37,924 bases of DNA from Sphaeroforma sirkka. Taxonomy: Eukaryota; Opisthokonta; Ichthyosporea; Ichthyophonida. The position numbers were made by a program, and so were the translations under genes. Below are positions 25,576 to 32,814 of the stretch, in pieces (the first letter of the stretch is position 1; every line of letters starts with the position of its first letter). Location: positions 1-37,924 of the forward strand of contig LUCW03000167.1 in NCBI GenBank assembly GCA_001586965.3, in the 5' to 3' direction. Under the pieces are notes generated by a model. It was not told where the DNA came from and made no database searches. It saw only the letters and a program-made list of their open reading frames with translations.

Positions 25576-26357
25576 TTAAATTTCCATTCTAGAGAGAAAG
25601 GAAGTCAACGTAAGTGAATCAGCCGTAGGACCAACATAGCCTGGTACGGTTGTATGATTGTTGGTGAAAACTAAGGAGGAGAACGTTATCACCGACGTAT
25701 AAGGCGAATCGTCAAGATGCAGCGGACTCTTGCAAAGTACAGAAGAAATAGTACATGCAAAAGTAGACAGCACTTATCAGGCATCGTGCAAGTACACTCA
25801 AGTTGGTTTGAATAAGGAATTTGTTTTTTGGTTTTCCAACTTCATAACCGATGTATCTACCTTGGGCTTCAAGGTTATTCTTGGGAACCTTGACCTGAAC
25901 TTCCTGGCTGCAGGCCTCGGATTTGATTGATGTTGGAGTACAGTGGTCCGAAGGTTGGATTAAAGGAGCATTCAGAACGCTAGAACACGACAGGCGGTTG
26001 ATCATTGAACACGCTTCGAGTCTATCAGCAACTCTTAATTACTCCTATAGACAGAGCAAAGGAGAGCAAAACGAGTACTCATTAACAAAACCAACCCAAA
26101 CAAAATGATTAGCAATCATCAAGGAGCAAGGTGTATTCGAGCGCAACGAGTTTTCGGGGACCCGCAAGCAGACCTTGTAGACATCAACATGATTCAATGA
26201 TAATTAGCTATTTTGGTATCACGAGAGGAGAACGGCGGAAGAAAGTGTGTAACACAAATGGCTGAAGTCAACTATTATATAATAGCCGACACTCCTTCAA
26301 TCTGGACCAACTATTCATCAACAACACAAAGCCATACATCGAAGTCTTAACATCAAG

Positions 26358-26693
26358 ATGCCTATGCGTCCAACACCCCGTAGCCCTCGACGCACTCGTC
26401 GCGACGGCAAAGCAACCCAGAGATCTTTGTCAGATTTCGAGCAGACCCACCAAGGAGGCACAGCTTCTTCGCGCCAGACAGTAGCATCGCGTCGAAGAGA
26501 TGAACAACCGCGACATGAACAGACAGACCAAGACGTGGGCCAGGCAGCAAGCAGGCGACATCAGTTGGGGCACGGGTCTCGCTTATCGGCAAGAGGGAGA
26601 GCAGATCCAGAAGACAGTGAGGTGCAATTTGTGATTAGGCATACTAGTCGTTCAAAGTCTGCTGAACCAGCAGCTGAGAGCGACACAGGGTAG
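26358..26693 (+). CDS. gag: Gag N-terminal segment, copy A (frameshifted downstream)
   Basis: The first open segment of gag. The ATG at 26358 sits after an AT-rich leader and is also present in copy B (35920). The N-terminus is very basic (MPMRPTPRSPRRTRR) and the segment is rich in Arg, Ser and Gln, which suggests a disordered nucleic-acid-binding or nuclear-localising region. No named domain is seen. It stops at TAG 26691-26693. Comparison with copy B shows an extra AG just upstream (GAGAGCG against GAGCG) and an extra G near 26727. Together these restore the frame, so the real gag frame continues into the segment VIDRIHGSLFTEH at about 26729-26850. A further 2-bp difference near 26845 moves to the frame of the 285-residue core. 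Confidence 0.75.
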   Translation: MPMRPTPRSPRRTRRDGKATQRSLSDFEQTHQGGTASSRQTVASRRRDEQPRHEQTDQDVGQAASRRHQLGHGSRLSARGRADPEDSEVQFVIRHTSRSKSAEPAAESDTG

Positions 26694-26878
26694 CCAATGT
26701 CCGAGGTACTTCGGGCATTCATTCAGCGGGTGATAGACCGTATTCATGGCAGCCTTTTCACCGAGCACCTGAACGAGATTTCACTCGAAAGCGAACTCGA
26801 TCGGGGAGTTTTACCAGTGCAAGTCAGGATTCCCTCGCAGGCAACGGGGATGAGCGACAAGTCCAACGGCATAGAAAT

Positions 26879-27736
26879 ATGTCAGGGTGGGCCACGGGCA
26901 CTCGTCAGCAAAACTCTGACGAAATCAGGGGCCGACAGCTAGAGCAATATTTGAGCGACCCACATGGGGATTATCGTAGGGAAGCCGAACGAAAACAACT
27001 ACGTAGACGATGGGAACTCAGCCGACAGCACCGAGACTTCGCGCGATCGATACAGGATATGCGCAAGGCTAGTTACGTTGACGACGGTAAGCGCAAGTAT
27101 AGTGACGTCGACGACGGTAAGCGCAAGTCTAGTGATGTCGACGACGGTAATGTTCATGGCAGCAGAAAACGACCGCACAAAGACGAACAGGCGAGAGAGC
27201 CGATCATGACACCAGCGCAGTGGAACGAGCATCGCCGAGCCATGTGTCAACGCCTCGAAGGGAAGATATCCTTCTTTGTGGATGAACTTTGTCGAGCACA
27301 GGGAAACTACGATGTCCCAAGATGTACATTACTAACGTCCACGATCGATACGTTGAAAGGAGCGTTGAATACTCAATTGGAAGCTATCAGGAAGAACAGA
27401 GCTCCGGAGCCACGGACATGGCCCGATTGGCCTTTAGACCGTTATCAATTAAGCAGCACAGCCGATAGAGACACACGAGGGGCGCTAGAAGAGGCACTGA
27501 AGAACGCCCATGTCTCAGGACTAGATGAGTCGTGGATGGTACGTTGGTTCTATAAGGTACTCATACATTTTAAGGCAGCAAAGGCCACAATTGACTATCT
27601 CCGTGACAACCATAATGAGCTGAGGGTATATCCGGCGGAACAGGTCATAGACCAAATCTGTCAACATGAGAGCAAGGCCACCGTAGACCCTACCTTTAAG
27701 AAGTTGGCGAAGGGTAATCCCGCACCAAGGGTGTAG
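26879..27736 (+). CDS. gag: Gag core segment, copy A
   Basis: A 285-residue open segment with no sequence family I can name. It is highly charged and predicted helical. Residues about 62-95 hold three imperfect 30-bp repeats encoding YVDDGKRK, YSDVDDGKRK and SSDVDDGN, followed by a basic stretch (SRKRPHKDEQ), which looks like a bipartite nuclear signal or RNA-binding patch. The second half (about residues 105-275) is hydrophobic and helical, with WPDWPLDRYQL and WMVRWFYKVLIHFKAAK, and is the probable capsid-like part. The same frame extends upstream of 26879, so the true protein is not expected to start here. The stop at 27734-27736 follows a 1-base difference from copy B (CCCGCACC against CCCTGCACC), so it is probably a frame break rather than the natural end. 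Confidence 0.72.
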   Translation: MSGWATGTRQQNSDEIRGRQLEQYLSDPHGDYRREAERKQLRRRWELSRQHRDFARSIQDMRKASYVDDGKRKYSDVDDGKRKSSDVDDGNVHGSRKRPHKDEQAREPIMTPAQWNEHRRAMCQRLEGKISFFVDELCRAQGNYDVPRCTLLTSTIDTLKGALNTQLEAIRKNRAPEPRTWPDWPLDRYQLSSTADRDTRGALEEALKNAHVSGLDESWMVRWFYKVLIHFKAAKATIDYLRDNHNELRVYPAEQVIDQICQHESKATVDPTFKKLAKGNPAPRV

Positions 27737-27753
27737 AGTCAGCCAGGGAACAT

Positions 27754-28059
27754 TTGAACAAGATTGTGGAAGTTCACAAGAGAGCCTGGGAGCGAGCAGA
27801 TAAGGGCAAGGACTTTCCTAAGCGGTTGCTTAATCACTGCCTCATACAGGCCCTCGAGGACCTGACAGGTAATATGACGTATGAACGCACGCTACAACAC
27901 CACATAGGTTGGGACCACCTGGAGACTGAAGACCTTCTCCGCATTTTAAATCCAGACATACAAGAAACCGATGCCATCCTCAGACAACGGGTACGGACAC
28001 AGATGAATGTGGGGATAGGCGTAGACAGTTTCCAGCCCAACAACGAGATCGTAATTTGA
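27754..28059 (+). CDS. gag: Gag downstream segment, copy A
   Basis: A continuation of gag in a different frame after the break near 27725. The segment is about 100 residues, helical and charged, with KDFPKRLLNHCLIQALEDL and HIGWDHLETEDLLRIL, in the style of a capsid C-terminal region. It is not an independent gene: the open frame also extends upstream of 27754, and the first codon used here is a TTG. Near 28010-28030 another frame change leads into the zinc-knuckle-like segment. Copy B contains the corresponding DNA, heavily damaged, at about 37320-37680. Confidence 0.65.
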   Translation: MNKIVEVHKRAWERADKGKDFPKRLLNHCLIQALEDLTGNMTYERTLQHHIGWDHLETEDLLRILNPDIQETDAILRQRVRTQMNVGIGVDSFQPNNEIVI

Positions 28060-28433
28060 ATACGAATACAGGAGGAGGCAGCACACAACGCACAAGCACG
28101 TCTACGACCACCACGTGTTACGCGTGCAGAGCGGGTGCCCCACCCAGTTTCAGGCATATATCATCCTGCAAGCACTACCAGTCGAACAAAAGGGTTGGAT
28201 TCACATCCAGCTCGGGCCGAGGATTTAAGCAAGGCGTATCCTTCGATAAGAGTTTGCCCGCGGTCAACACCATTACGGCTCTAACAGACTCGGACGACCA
28301 GCAAACGGAGCAGGAGGAGACCACGCCTACAGACACACACATTGCTTCCATACTGGCACACCCAGACGAAATCGAACAGGGTGAGTTAGAAGAGGATGCA
28401 ACGTGGGAAACCATAGGCAGCGATCAGGAATAG
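28056..28433 (+). CDS. gag: Gag C-terminal segment with zinc-knuckle-like motif
   Basis: This is the nucleocapsid end of Gag. After a Thr/Ser-rich stretch it has Cys (28116-28118), Cys (28125-28127), His (28155-28157) and Cys (28167-28169), a C-x2-C-x9-H-x3-C pattern. The standard retroviral knuckle is C-x2-C-x4-H-x4-C, so this one has a longer loop. The remainder is acidic (DSDDQQTEQEETTP, EIEQGELEEDATWE). The frame ends at TAG 28431-28433 and continues without shift into protease, so the stop may be a natural gag-pol readthrough site or a mutation. The annotated start is only the first possible codon after the upstream frame change; in-frame coding sequence reaches back to about 28020. Confidence 0.7.
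   Translation: MNTNTGGGSTQRTSTSTTTTCYACRAGAPPSFRHISSCKHYQSNKRVGFTSSSGRGFKQGVSFDKSLPAVNTITALTDSDDQQTEQEETTPTDTHIASILAHPDEIEQGELEEDATWETIGSDQE
28431..28433 (+). other. In-frame amber codon at the gag-pol boundary
   Basis: TAG lies in the same frame as both the zinc-knuckle segment and the protease-RT segment. The context is CAG GAA TAG GAC GTA. Some retroelements express pol by suppressing a single stop at this exact place. No other stop occurs until after the RT frame break. The copy B sequence ends before this site, so conservation cannot be checked here. Confidence 0.55.
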
Positions 28434-28442
28434 GACGTAAGG

Positions 28443-29558
28443 GTGTCGGATGTAGATGCAACTTTAGTTTTCCCGTCTAGCACACCTGTGATACTATCGA
28501 TCAAAGATCCATTACTTTCAATGGACAATCGAGTATTCATATCCATCCTGATTAACGGTAAGACATGCAGGGCGTTAGTGGATTCTGGGGCAAACAGAAG
28601 TTGCATTGATTCGACATCCGCACACGATTGGGGATTGCAAATTAAGTCGGCTCCGGAGGGATCCTATATATACCTAGCTGATCGTAGTCTTCGTACACGG
28701 CGAATAGGCTCAACCGTACAAACTCCAGTACGATATGGTCTAGAGCTCACAGAACAGTCTTTCGAGCTAATGAATCTACCACCGGCTATCGACGCGATCG
28801 TAGGCCAGGATCTTATGCCTGGCTTAGGGCTATACGTGGGAGGCCTTCAATCGCCATTCTCACCCATAGATCCAACGGAGCTAGACAAACTATTGGAACC
28901 AATACCGCTGAGACGACCACCAGATTTGACCGAGGAAACCGGTGTTCGCCTGGAACTAGACAAGGAACTGAGGGACAATGACGGTATTCGAGAAAAGGAC
29001 AGGTGCAGACTGGAAGGAGGCGAAGTTAGATTGCCAGTGACACCAGATCAAGCTGCAAGGATGCGGAAGGCAGTAAGGAACTTTGTAGCAGACAAATGGA
29101 TACCATGGGTAGATAGACAGGTGCAGAAGTGGATTCAAGATTTGGTCATAGTTCAAAGGGATACAGCCACTTCCGTCAACTTACCCTTGCTCGCCGTGCC
29201 AGAGTATACTCAATCTGGAGAACTAAAGAAAGTGCGAGTGTGTTTGGACCTCAGAGCGGTGAATGCATTAATACCGGCGGATCAGTTCATTATTCCCCGT
29301 ATCAACGACATCATTGGTAACATCAAAGGGAAGAGATATTACACGACATTGGATCTAACCGCAGCGTACCATCGACTCCCAATTCACCCTGATTCTCAGT
29401 ATCTATTCAGTTTCACACATGGCAAAAGCCAGTATTCCTTTACATCAGCGCCATTTGGACTACACACTGACGCAGCAGTTTCAGCGTACACTGAGTGTGA
29501 TATTGCAAGAACTTCCGGCACACCACTACCTGGACGACATCGTAATAGCAACAGATGA
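28443..29558 (+). CDS. pol: Pol: aspartic protease and N-terminal reverse transcriptase
   Basis: The open frame actually runs from 28434, directly after the amber codon; 28443 is a GTG. Retropepsin: LVDSGANRSCI with catalytic Asp47 in DSGA, then IVGQDLM (about residues 119-125), the usual second conserved block. RT fingers and palm start at about residue 205. VRVCLDLRAVN (264-274) is the conserved block before motif A. YYTTLDLTAAYHRLPI holds the first catalytic Asp (residue 304). FTSAPFGL (333-340) is motif B. A frame break lies just after FGL, near 29467, where one extra base is likely. The residues beyond about 341 are therefore out of frame and not part of RT. The enzyme would process the Gag-Pol polyprotein and copy genomic RNA inside the particle. 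Confidence 0.9.
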   Translation: MSDVDATLVFPSSTPVILSIKDPLLSMDNRVFISILINGKTCRALVDSGANRSCIDSTSAHDWGLQIKSAPEGSYIYLADRSLRTRRIGSTVQTPVRYGLELTEQSFELMNLPPAIDAIVGQDLMPGLGLYVGGLQSPFSPIDPTELDKLLEPIPLRRPPDLTEETGVRLELDKELRDNDGIREKDRCRLEGGEVRLPVTPDQAARMRKAVRNFVADKWIPWVDRQVQKWIQDLVIVQRDTATSVNLPLLAVPEYTQSGELKKVRVCLDLRAVNALIPADQFIIPRINDIIGNIKGKRYYTTLDLTAAYHRLPIHPDSQYLFSFTHGKSQYSFTSAPFGLHTDAAVSAYTECDIARTSGTPLPGRHRNSNR

Positions 29559-29748
29559 CTACGAGGAACACGTACGAGTAGTGAAAGAGGTCATTCGGCG
29601 GCTGACGTACCACAGTTTCAAGCTAAACCCTTCAAAATGTCATTTTGCAGTCAAAGAAGTCATGATCCTAGGGAAGCGAGTATCGAAGGCCGGAATTGAT
29701 ATTTGCCATGAAAAAAGCAGGCCAAGCTCATTGACTGGCCAACCCTGA
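29419..29748 (+). CDS. pol: Pol: reverse transcriptase catalytic YLDD segment
   Basis: This segment carries the rest of the RT palm in another frame. The real reading begins near 29467 with TLTQQFQRTLSVILQEL, then HHYLDDIVIATDD, where YLDD (29527-29538) holds two catalytic aspartates, then KLNPSKCHFAVKEVMILGKRVS, the usual thumb-side block of Ty3/gypsy RT. The first 16 or so residues of the open frame are the out-of-frame overlap with the preceding segment. The frame is lost near 29712, at a run of six A where one more A would restore the frame leading into IDWPTLKKYKDIA. Confidence 0.88.
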   Translation: MAKASIPLHQRHLDYTLTQQFQRTLSVILQELPAHHYLDDIVIATDDYEEHVRVVKEVIRRLTYHSFKLNPSKCHFAVKEVMILGKRVSKAGIDICHEKSRPSSLTGQP

Positions 29749-29774
29749 AGAAGTACAAAGACATTGCATCAGCC

Positions 29775-31817
29775 TTGGGATTAGCCAACTTTCTTCACGA
29801 GCACCTACCAAACTTTGCAGAGGTAGTTGCCCCACTCCGGGAATTTGTAAGACTGAAGCCTAAGGAAATCATTGGAGACAGGTGGGAACAGAGACACCAG
29901 CAAGCTTGGGATGCCATGAAGCAAGCCATAGTTGAGGCAGTAGTGTTGAAATTTCCCGTCGACGAAGTACCTTTACAACTCGAAACGGATGCAAGCGACT
30001 ACGGTATTGGAGGTGCATTGTTCCAGACCATAGAAGGGAAGAAGCAATACCTAATGTTCTTCAGCAAGACCCTCAACGCAGCACAGCGCAATTACGCAAC
30101 ACCCATGAAGGAATTATTGGCCTTGGTATATGGTCTCACACACTTCCGGGATCATCTCGAAGGTCAACGCTTTTCAGTGTTGACTGATCACAAGGCTTTG
30201 GTGTATATGAACACACAGCTAAAGCTGAATCCGATGCTACAACGATGGCATCACATCATAGCGCCTTTCAATTTTACTATCTCGCACATCCCGGGTATAA
30301 AGAACGTGTTACCAGACGCGTGGTCTAGGCTTCATGAGGGAACTGTTGAGACTGAGGACCCGGAGGTACTATATGCAGAATGTTGGCAACTTTTTCCAGA
30401 CTACTTTGAGCAAGCGCAACGGATTATGGGTGAGAATAATGTCGATGTCTTTGCTTCGCATCAGGACCATCATTTGCCACGCTACTACACCGACGATGAC
30501 AGGGGTGGAGCGTTTGCACATTGTTGGAAGGATATAGACGGATGGATGAACCCACCATGGAGATTAATCCATAGAATGTTGCGCAAGATACGATCAGAGA
30601 GGGCCACAGCTACGGTGTGTCTACCGTGGGCGCCCCACGAGCCTTGGTTCCAGTTATTCAAGTCGCTTCTACAAAGAGACCCAGTATTAGTTCCAAGGAC
30701 AGCCCACTCCTTCCTCAAATACGGAAAGTATGCGAGTGGCAAGGCACCATGGGGTCACACAGTCATTGCCAGAGTAGGCCCACGCAATGGTTACAGCCTT
30801 CCAGCGACGTTTTCAGCACGATTGGGATATGCAGAACCGTCCTCAGTATCGAACGTCACCCCATTAGATACGTCTCGGCTAGTATCGATCGCTATCTCGG
30901 AAGTAGCCATGACGGATTCTCCAGATGAGGAAGAGATAAGCCGTCGCACACAGCTCACCTTGTGCCAGCATGAGATTGGGCATCATAGAGCAGAAGATAC
31001 AGTTGCTCAACTACAGCAGAACGGACATTTGTGGCCTAACGCTCTGGAACTTGCACAAACAGTTAGGAGAAACTGTCGCACATGTCTAGGACAGAGGGTG
31101 TTACGAAAGGGATTTCACCCGATGATTAATATAACGGCAAAGTATCCGTGGGATCATATTCAAGTCGACATGATTCCAATGCCACTAGTTTCAGCAGCAG
31201 GAAATCGATATATATTGCACGTCTTGGATATAGCAACGGGGTACTCGATATTGAGAGCAACGGCCACAAAGTCAGCAGAAGTGGTGACATCTAAACTTAT
31301 GGAGGTGTTTGGGGAACATGGTTTTCCCAGGAAAATTCAATCAGACGAGGGAGGCGAGTTTTCGAACAAGATTGTTAAATTAATAACTCAAGAAGTTGGA
31401 GTGATGCATGCAAAGTCGCCACCATATCGTCCTCAGGTTCTGGGAGCAGCGGAGAGAAGACACAGAGACATCCACGAAGGAGTTCGCAAGCTATGTGAAT
31501 CTTTGCCTACGGCATGGGATGTCCGACTACCACTTATTATGCTGTGCCAGAACCTCCGAATATCTCGGCGACACAAGACAGCACCATTCAGTGCTTACTT
31601 CGGTCGCCGTCATGTTCCGTTTGCTGACTTCACGGATGACCTTCCGGGAATCAGCCGGTCACCAATGAGGCTTGGGCACACCGGCTGGATCGTTTGCACG
31701 ACACTATCTTGCCGACGCTTTACAAGGTCACGCAGAAATACGCAGACACACTATCCAGGCAGTTTGACCGCCTCCATGCTTACGATTTTATCGCCTTTCA
31801 ACCAGGGGATGTGGTAA
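29775..31817 (+). CDS. pol: Pol: RNase H, Dam-like domain and DDE integrase
   Basis: A 680-residue open piece that starts mid-protein; the in-frame coding sequence begins near 29715 with the RT-RNase H connection. RNase H: LETDASDYGIGGAL (Asp72), MKELLALVYGL (Glu113), LTDHKAL (Asp138), giving the D-E-D set. Residues about 205-315 form a Dam-like methyltransferase region (VDVFAS 223-228, NPPW 259-262, PWAPHEPWF 284-292). Integrase zinc finger: His399, His403/404, Cys434, Cys437. Integrase core: HIQVD (Asp465), IQSDEGGEF (Asp524), GAAE (Glu560), that is D,D35E. It would remove RNA from cDNA and insert cDNA into the chromosome. The true frame is lost near 31655, so the last 50 or so residues to 31817 are out of frame. 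Confidence 0.93.
   Translation: MGLANFLHEHLPNFAEVVAPLREFVRLKPKEIIGDRWEQRHQQAWDAMKQAIVEAVVLKFPVDEVPLQLETDASDYGIGGALFQTIEGKKQYLMFFSKTLNAAQRNYATPMKELLALVYGLTHFRDHLEGQRFSVLTDHKALVYMNTQLKLNPMLQRWHHIIAPFNFTISHIPGIKNVLPDAWSRLHEGTVETEDPEVLYAECWQLFPDYFEQAQRIMGENNVDVFASHQDHHLPRYYTDDDRGGAFAHCWKDIDGWMNPPWRLIHRMLRKIRSERATATVCLPWAPHEPWFQLFKSLLQRDPVLVPRTAHSFLKYGKYASGKAPWGHTVIARVGPRNGYSLPATFSARLGYAEPSSVSNVTPLDTSRLVSIAISEVAMTDSPDEEEISRRTQLTLCQHEIGHHRAEDTVAQLQQNGHLWPNALELAQTVRRNCRTCLGQRVLRKGFHPMINITAKYPWDHIQVDMIPMPLVSAAGNRYILHVLDIATGYSILRATATKSAEVVTSKLMEVFGEHGFPRKIQSDEGGEFSNKIVKLITQEVGVMHAKSPPYRPQVLGAAERRHRDIHEGVRKLCESLPTAWDVRLPLIMLCQNLRISRRHKTAPFSAYFGRRHVPFADFTDDLPGISRSPMRLGHTGWIVCTTLSCRRFTRSRRNTQTHYPGSLTASMLTILSPFNQGMW
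30387..30720 (+). other. Dam-like adenine-methyltransferase domain inside Pol
   Basis: The domain lies between RNase H and integrase. Visible marks, in order: VDVFAS (SAM-site-like block), HLPRYYTDDD, a Cys-Trp followed by DIDGWMNPPW, then RMLRKIRSERATAT, CLPWAPHEPWF and HSFLKYG. The order of an Asp-containing block, a YYT segment, NPP(W/Y), a hydrophobic strand ending in LP or VP, then WF matches the phage-type DNA N6-adenine methyltransferase family (Dam, PF05869 by my recollection). That domain is known in DIRS-type retrotransposons. NPPW replaces the common DPPY/NPPY. Whether it still methylates is unknown. Confidence 0.7.
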
Positions 31818-31906
31818 TGGTACGGTCCGAAGGTCGCACAACCAAAAGCAATGCGACCAATGTTTGGACCATACGTTGTCAAAGCCAGACAGGGACAAGG
31901 ATATGA
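31694..31906 (+). CDS. pol: Pol: integrase C-terminal segment
   Basis: Integrase continues in a third frame between the breaks near 31655 and 31845. The in-frame sequence starts upstream of 31694 with EAWAHRLDRLHD, then runs through LPTLYKVTQKYADTLSRQFD and FIAFQPGDVVMVRSEG. The PGDVV block is the conserved element before the GPY/F motif in Ty3/gypsy integrases. After about residue 50 (TTKSNATNV) the reading is out of frame, because GPY/F lies in the next frame. Confidence 0.75.
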   Translation: MHDTILPTLYKVTQKYADTLSRQFDRLHAYDFIAFQPGDVVMVRSEGRTTKSNATNVWTIRCQSQTGTRI

Positions 31907-32219
31907 ACTGACACACAAGGATGGTTCACTTCCAGATACTTTCAAAGGTAAACCAGTTAGAGTGGAACTTTTGCGACTAGTCCATAGAGCCACCGAAAAG
32001 CCTTTAGAAGATCATATGTGGCAGGATAGTTCCTCGTTCCGTTACATCATTCGACATAGACAGAATGATTCCACAGGGAATACAGAATACTTGGTTCGCT
32101 GGCGGGATGGTGATCCAACTTGGGAGTCAGCCGAAGCTTTTGACGATCCGAATGACATCGCGGCATACCACAAAGCCGAGCAAACTCGGCAGAAGAAGAA
32201 AGCGGCACAACAACAATAA
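31851..32219 (+). CDS. pol: Pol: GPY/F module and chromodomain
   Basis: The C-terminus of integrase. PMFGPYVVKARQGQGYELTH is the GPY/F module, and FKGKPVRVELLRLV follows it. The chromodomain is FRYIIRHRQ, then EYLVRWRDGDPTWESAEAF, then DDPNDIAAYHKAEQ: the aromatic-containing first strand, the V-RW core with TWE, and the C-terminal helix. The protein ends in a basic tail (RQKKKAAQQQ) at TAA 32217-32219. In chromoviruses this domain binds modified histones and steers integration to heterochromatin. The GPY/F block begins a few codons upstream of 31851 in this frame (PKAMRPMFGPY, from about 31842). Confidence 0.88.
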   Translation: MRPMFGPYVVKARQGQGYELTHKDGSLPDTFKGKPVRVELLRLVHRATEKPLEDHMWQDSSSFRYIIRHRQNDSTGNTEYLVRWRDGDPTWESAEAFDDPNDIAAYHKAEQTRQKKKAAQQQ

Positions 32220-32628
32220 TTCCAACGTTACGTTGATGAATACTAGATGTCTATCATCTACTTCCGGATCGGAGTTTTGTCTCTCCTCGTGAGATTTCAC
32301 CACGGTATAGAGGCGAAAGACGATTCCACAACTCGAGCTTATAGGCGAGTATAACTCCAGCGGATACCCTAGCTTATGGGGGGTGAAAACATACCAGCGG
32401 ATACCCTAGCTTTTTTGGGGGGGGTGAAAATATACCAGCACAGCCGGGATGGTTCAAAAGACCAGTTTCAAGGCAAGAACTTACTCAGCAGAAGGATTTC
32501 ATTAGTTTATATATATATATATATATATATTGTTTATTTACACTACTAGTTATATATGTTTAATTTTCAATAGTTTAAGAGGTCATTTATTTTTTGAAGC
32601 TCTTCAATCACTGGTGACGCTTGAGCTT
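32220..32628 (+). other. 3' untranslated region of copy A, no gene seen
   Basis: About 400 bp lies between the pol stop and the polypurine tract. It holds a 37/41-bp tandem duplication with G runs (32357-32434), a TA microsatellite (32509-32530) and AT-rich sequence. Short open frames here are shadows of pol. Confidence 0.8.
32357..32434 (+). repeat. Tandem duplication with G-runs, polypurine-like
   Basis: Two copies of CCAGCGGATACCCTAGCTT, followed by ATGGGGGGTGAAAACATA in the first (37 bp) and TTTTGGGGGGGGTGAAAATATA in the second (41 bp). A T-run next to a G-run resembles the U-box plus polypurine layout of LTR elements, so these could be secondary plus-strand primer sites. This is not shown. 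Confidence 0.7.
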
Positions 32629-32636
32629 GAGGGGAG
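32629..32636 (+). promoter_or_regulatory. Polypurine tract for plus-strand priming
   Basis: GAGGGGAG immediately precedes the TGTGGTAAA start of the 3' LTR. This is the required position and composition for the RNase H-resistant primer of plus-strand DNA. It independently fixes the left end of the LTR. Confidence 0.85.
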
Positions 32637-32814
32637 TGTGGTAAAAGTCCCCTTAAACCACTATCAGTGTGAAGTTAGAATTAATTTACAATTAATTCAC
32701 ACGAGGTGAATTATTTGTAGACCACGTAGACAATCAAATATAAGAATAAATACACCGCACTGAGCCTCAGGAGAGACTCAGTAGGTTTTAGTATCGTATT
32801 TTGATGTGTTTACT
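32637..32814 (+). repeat. 3' LTR of copy A, last three bases missing
   Basis: A direct repeat of 23904-24080 with one 1-bp insertion in the stem-loop. It ends in TTTACT and runs straight into satellite GAACCAGAAG. The expected terminal ACA seen in the 5' copy is absent. TATAA (32739-32743) and AATAAA (32745-32750) are retained, so a polyadenylation role is possible. Confidence 0.9.

Larger units (their letters stand above)
24084..26357 (+). other. Long AT-rich 5' leader of copy A, no gene recognised
   Basis: About 2.3 kb lies between the 5' LTR and the gag ATG. It holds a 77-bp tandem duplication, a larger duplication spaced 299 bp apart, several TA microsatellites and a tRNA-like stretch on the minus strand. 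No TGG-initiated primer binding site follows the LTR; the first bases are TTTTTTACGACTAG, so the priming mode is unknown. Short open frames (for example 25923-26108 plus strand and 24990-25283 minus strand) resemble no family I know and have poor starts. The part from about 25704 onward recurs in copy B with few substitutions. Confidence 0.75.
23904..32814 (+). mobile_element. Ty3/gypsy chromodomain LTR retrotransposon, copy A
   Basis: A complete-looking LTR element inserted in the satellite. It has two near-identical direct terminal repeats, a polypurine tract immediately before the 3' LTR, a 2.3-kb leader, gag with a zinc-knuckle-like motif, and pol in the order protease, RT, RNase H, Dam-like domain, integrase, GPY/F, chromodomain. 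RT-RNase H before a D,D35E integrase defines the Ty3/gypsy order. The C-terminal chromodomain places it near the chromoviruses. Gag and pol share a frame at their junction and are separated by one TAG. About nine small frame breaks interrupt the coding region, so this copy as written is non-autonomous. No target-site duplication is visible: the satellite resumes after the 3' LTR with about 8 bp of the monomer missing. Confidence 0.93.

Noticed and set aside
25712..26005. Minus-strand frame present in both copies (also 35283-35567)
   Set aside because: It is shared because the DNA is the same element. It differs in frame at both ends, and its apparent conservation simply mirrors nucleotide identity.
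25923..26108. 61-codon plus-strand frame conserved in copy B
   Set aside because: It has a TTG start, no ATG and no family resemblance, and both changes between the copies alter residues. I treat it as leader DNA, although a short upstream frame cannot be excluded.
26999..27250. Minus-strand frames over gag and pol (for example 27834-28157, 30485-30742, 31751-31993)
   Set aside because: They are shadows of coding sequence on the plus strand with no domain of their own.
23904..32814. DIRS-type element on the basis of the Dam-like domain
   Set aside because: There is a DDE integrase with HHCC finger, GPY/F and chromodomain, direct LTRs and a polypurine tract. No tyrosine recombinase is present.
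23904..32814. Endogenous retrovirus with an envelope gene
   Set aside because: Only about 400 bp lies between the pol stop and the polypurine tract, with no open frame that could be an envelope.
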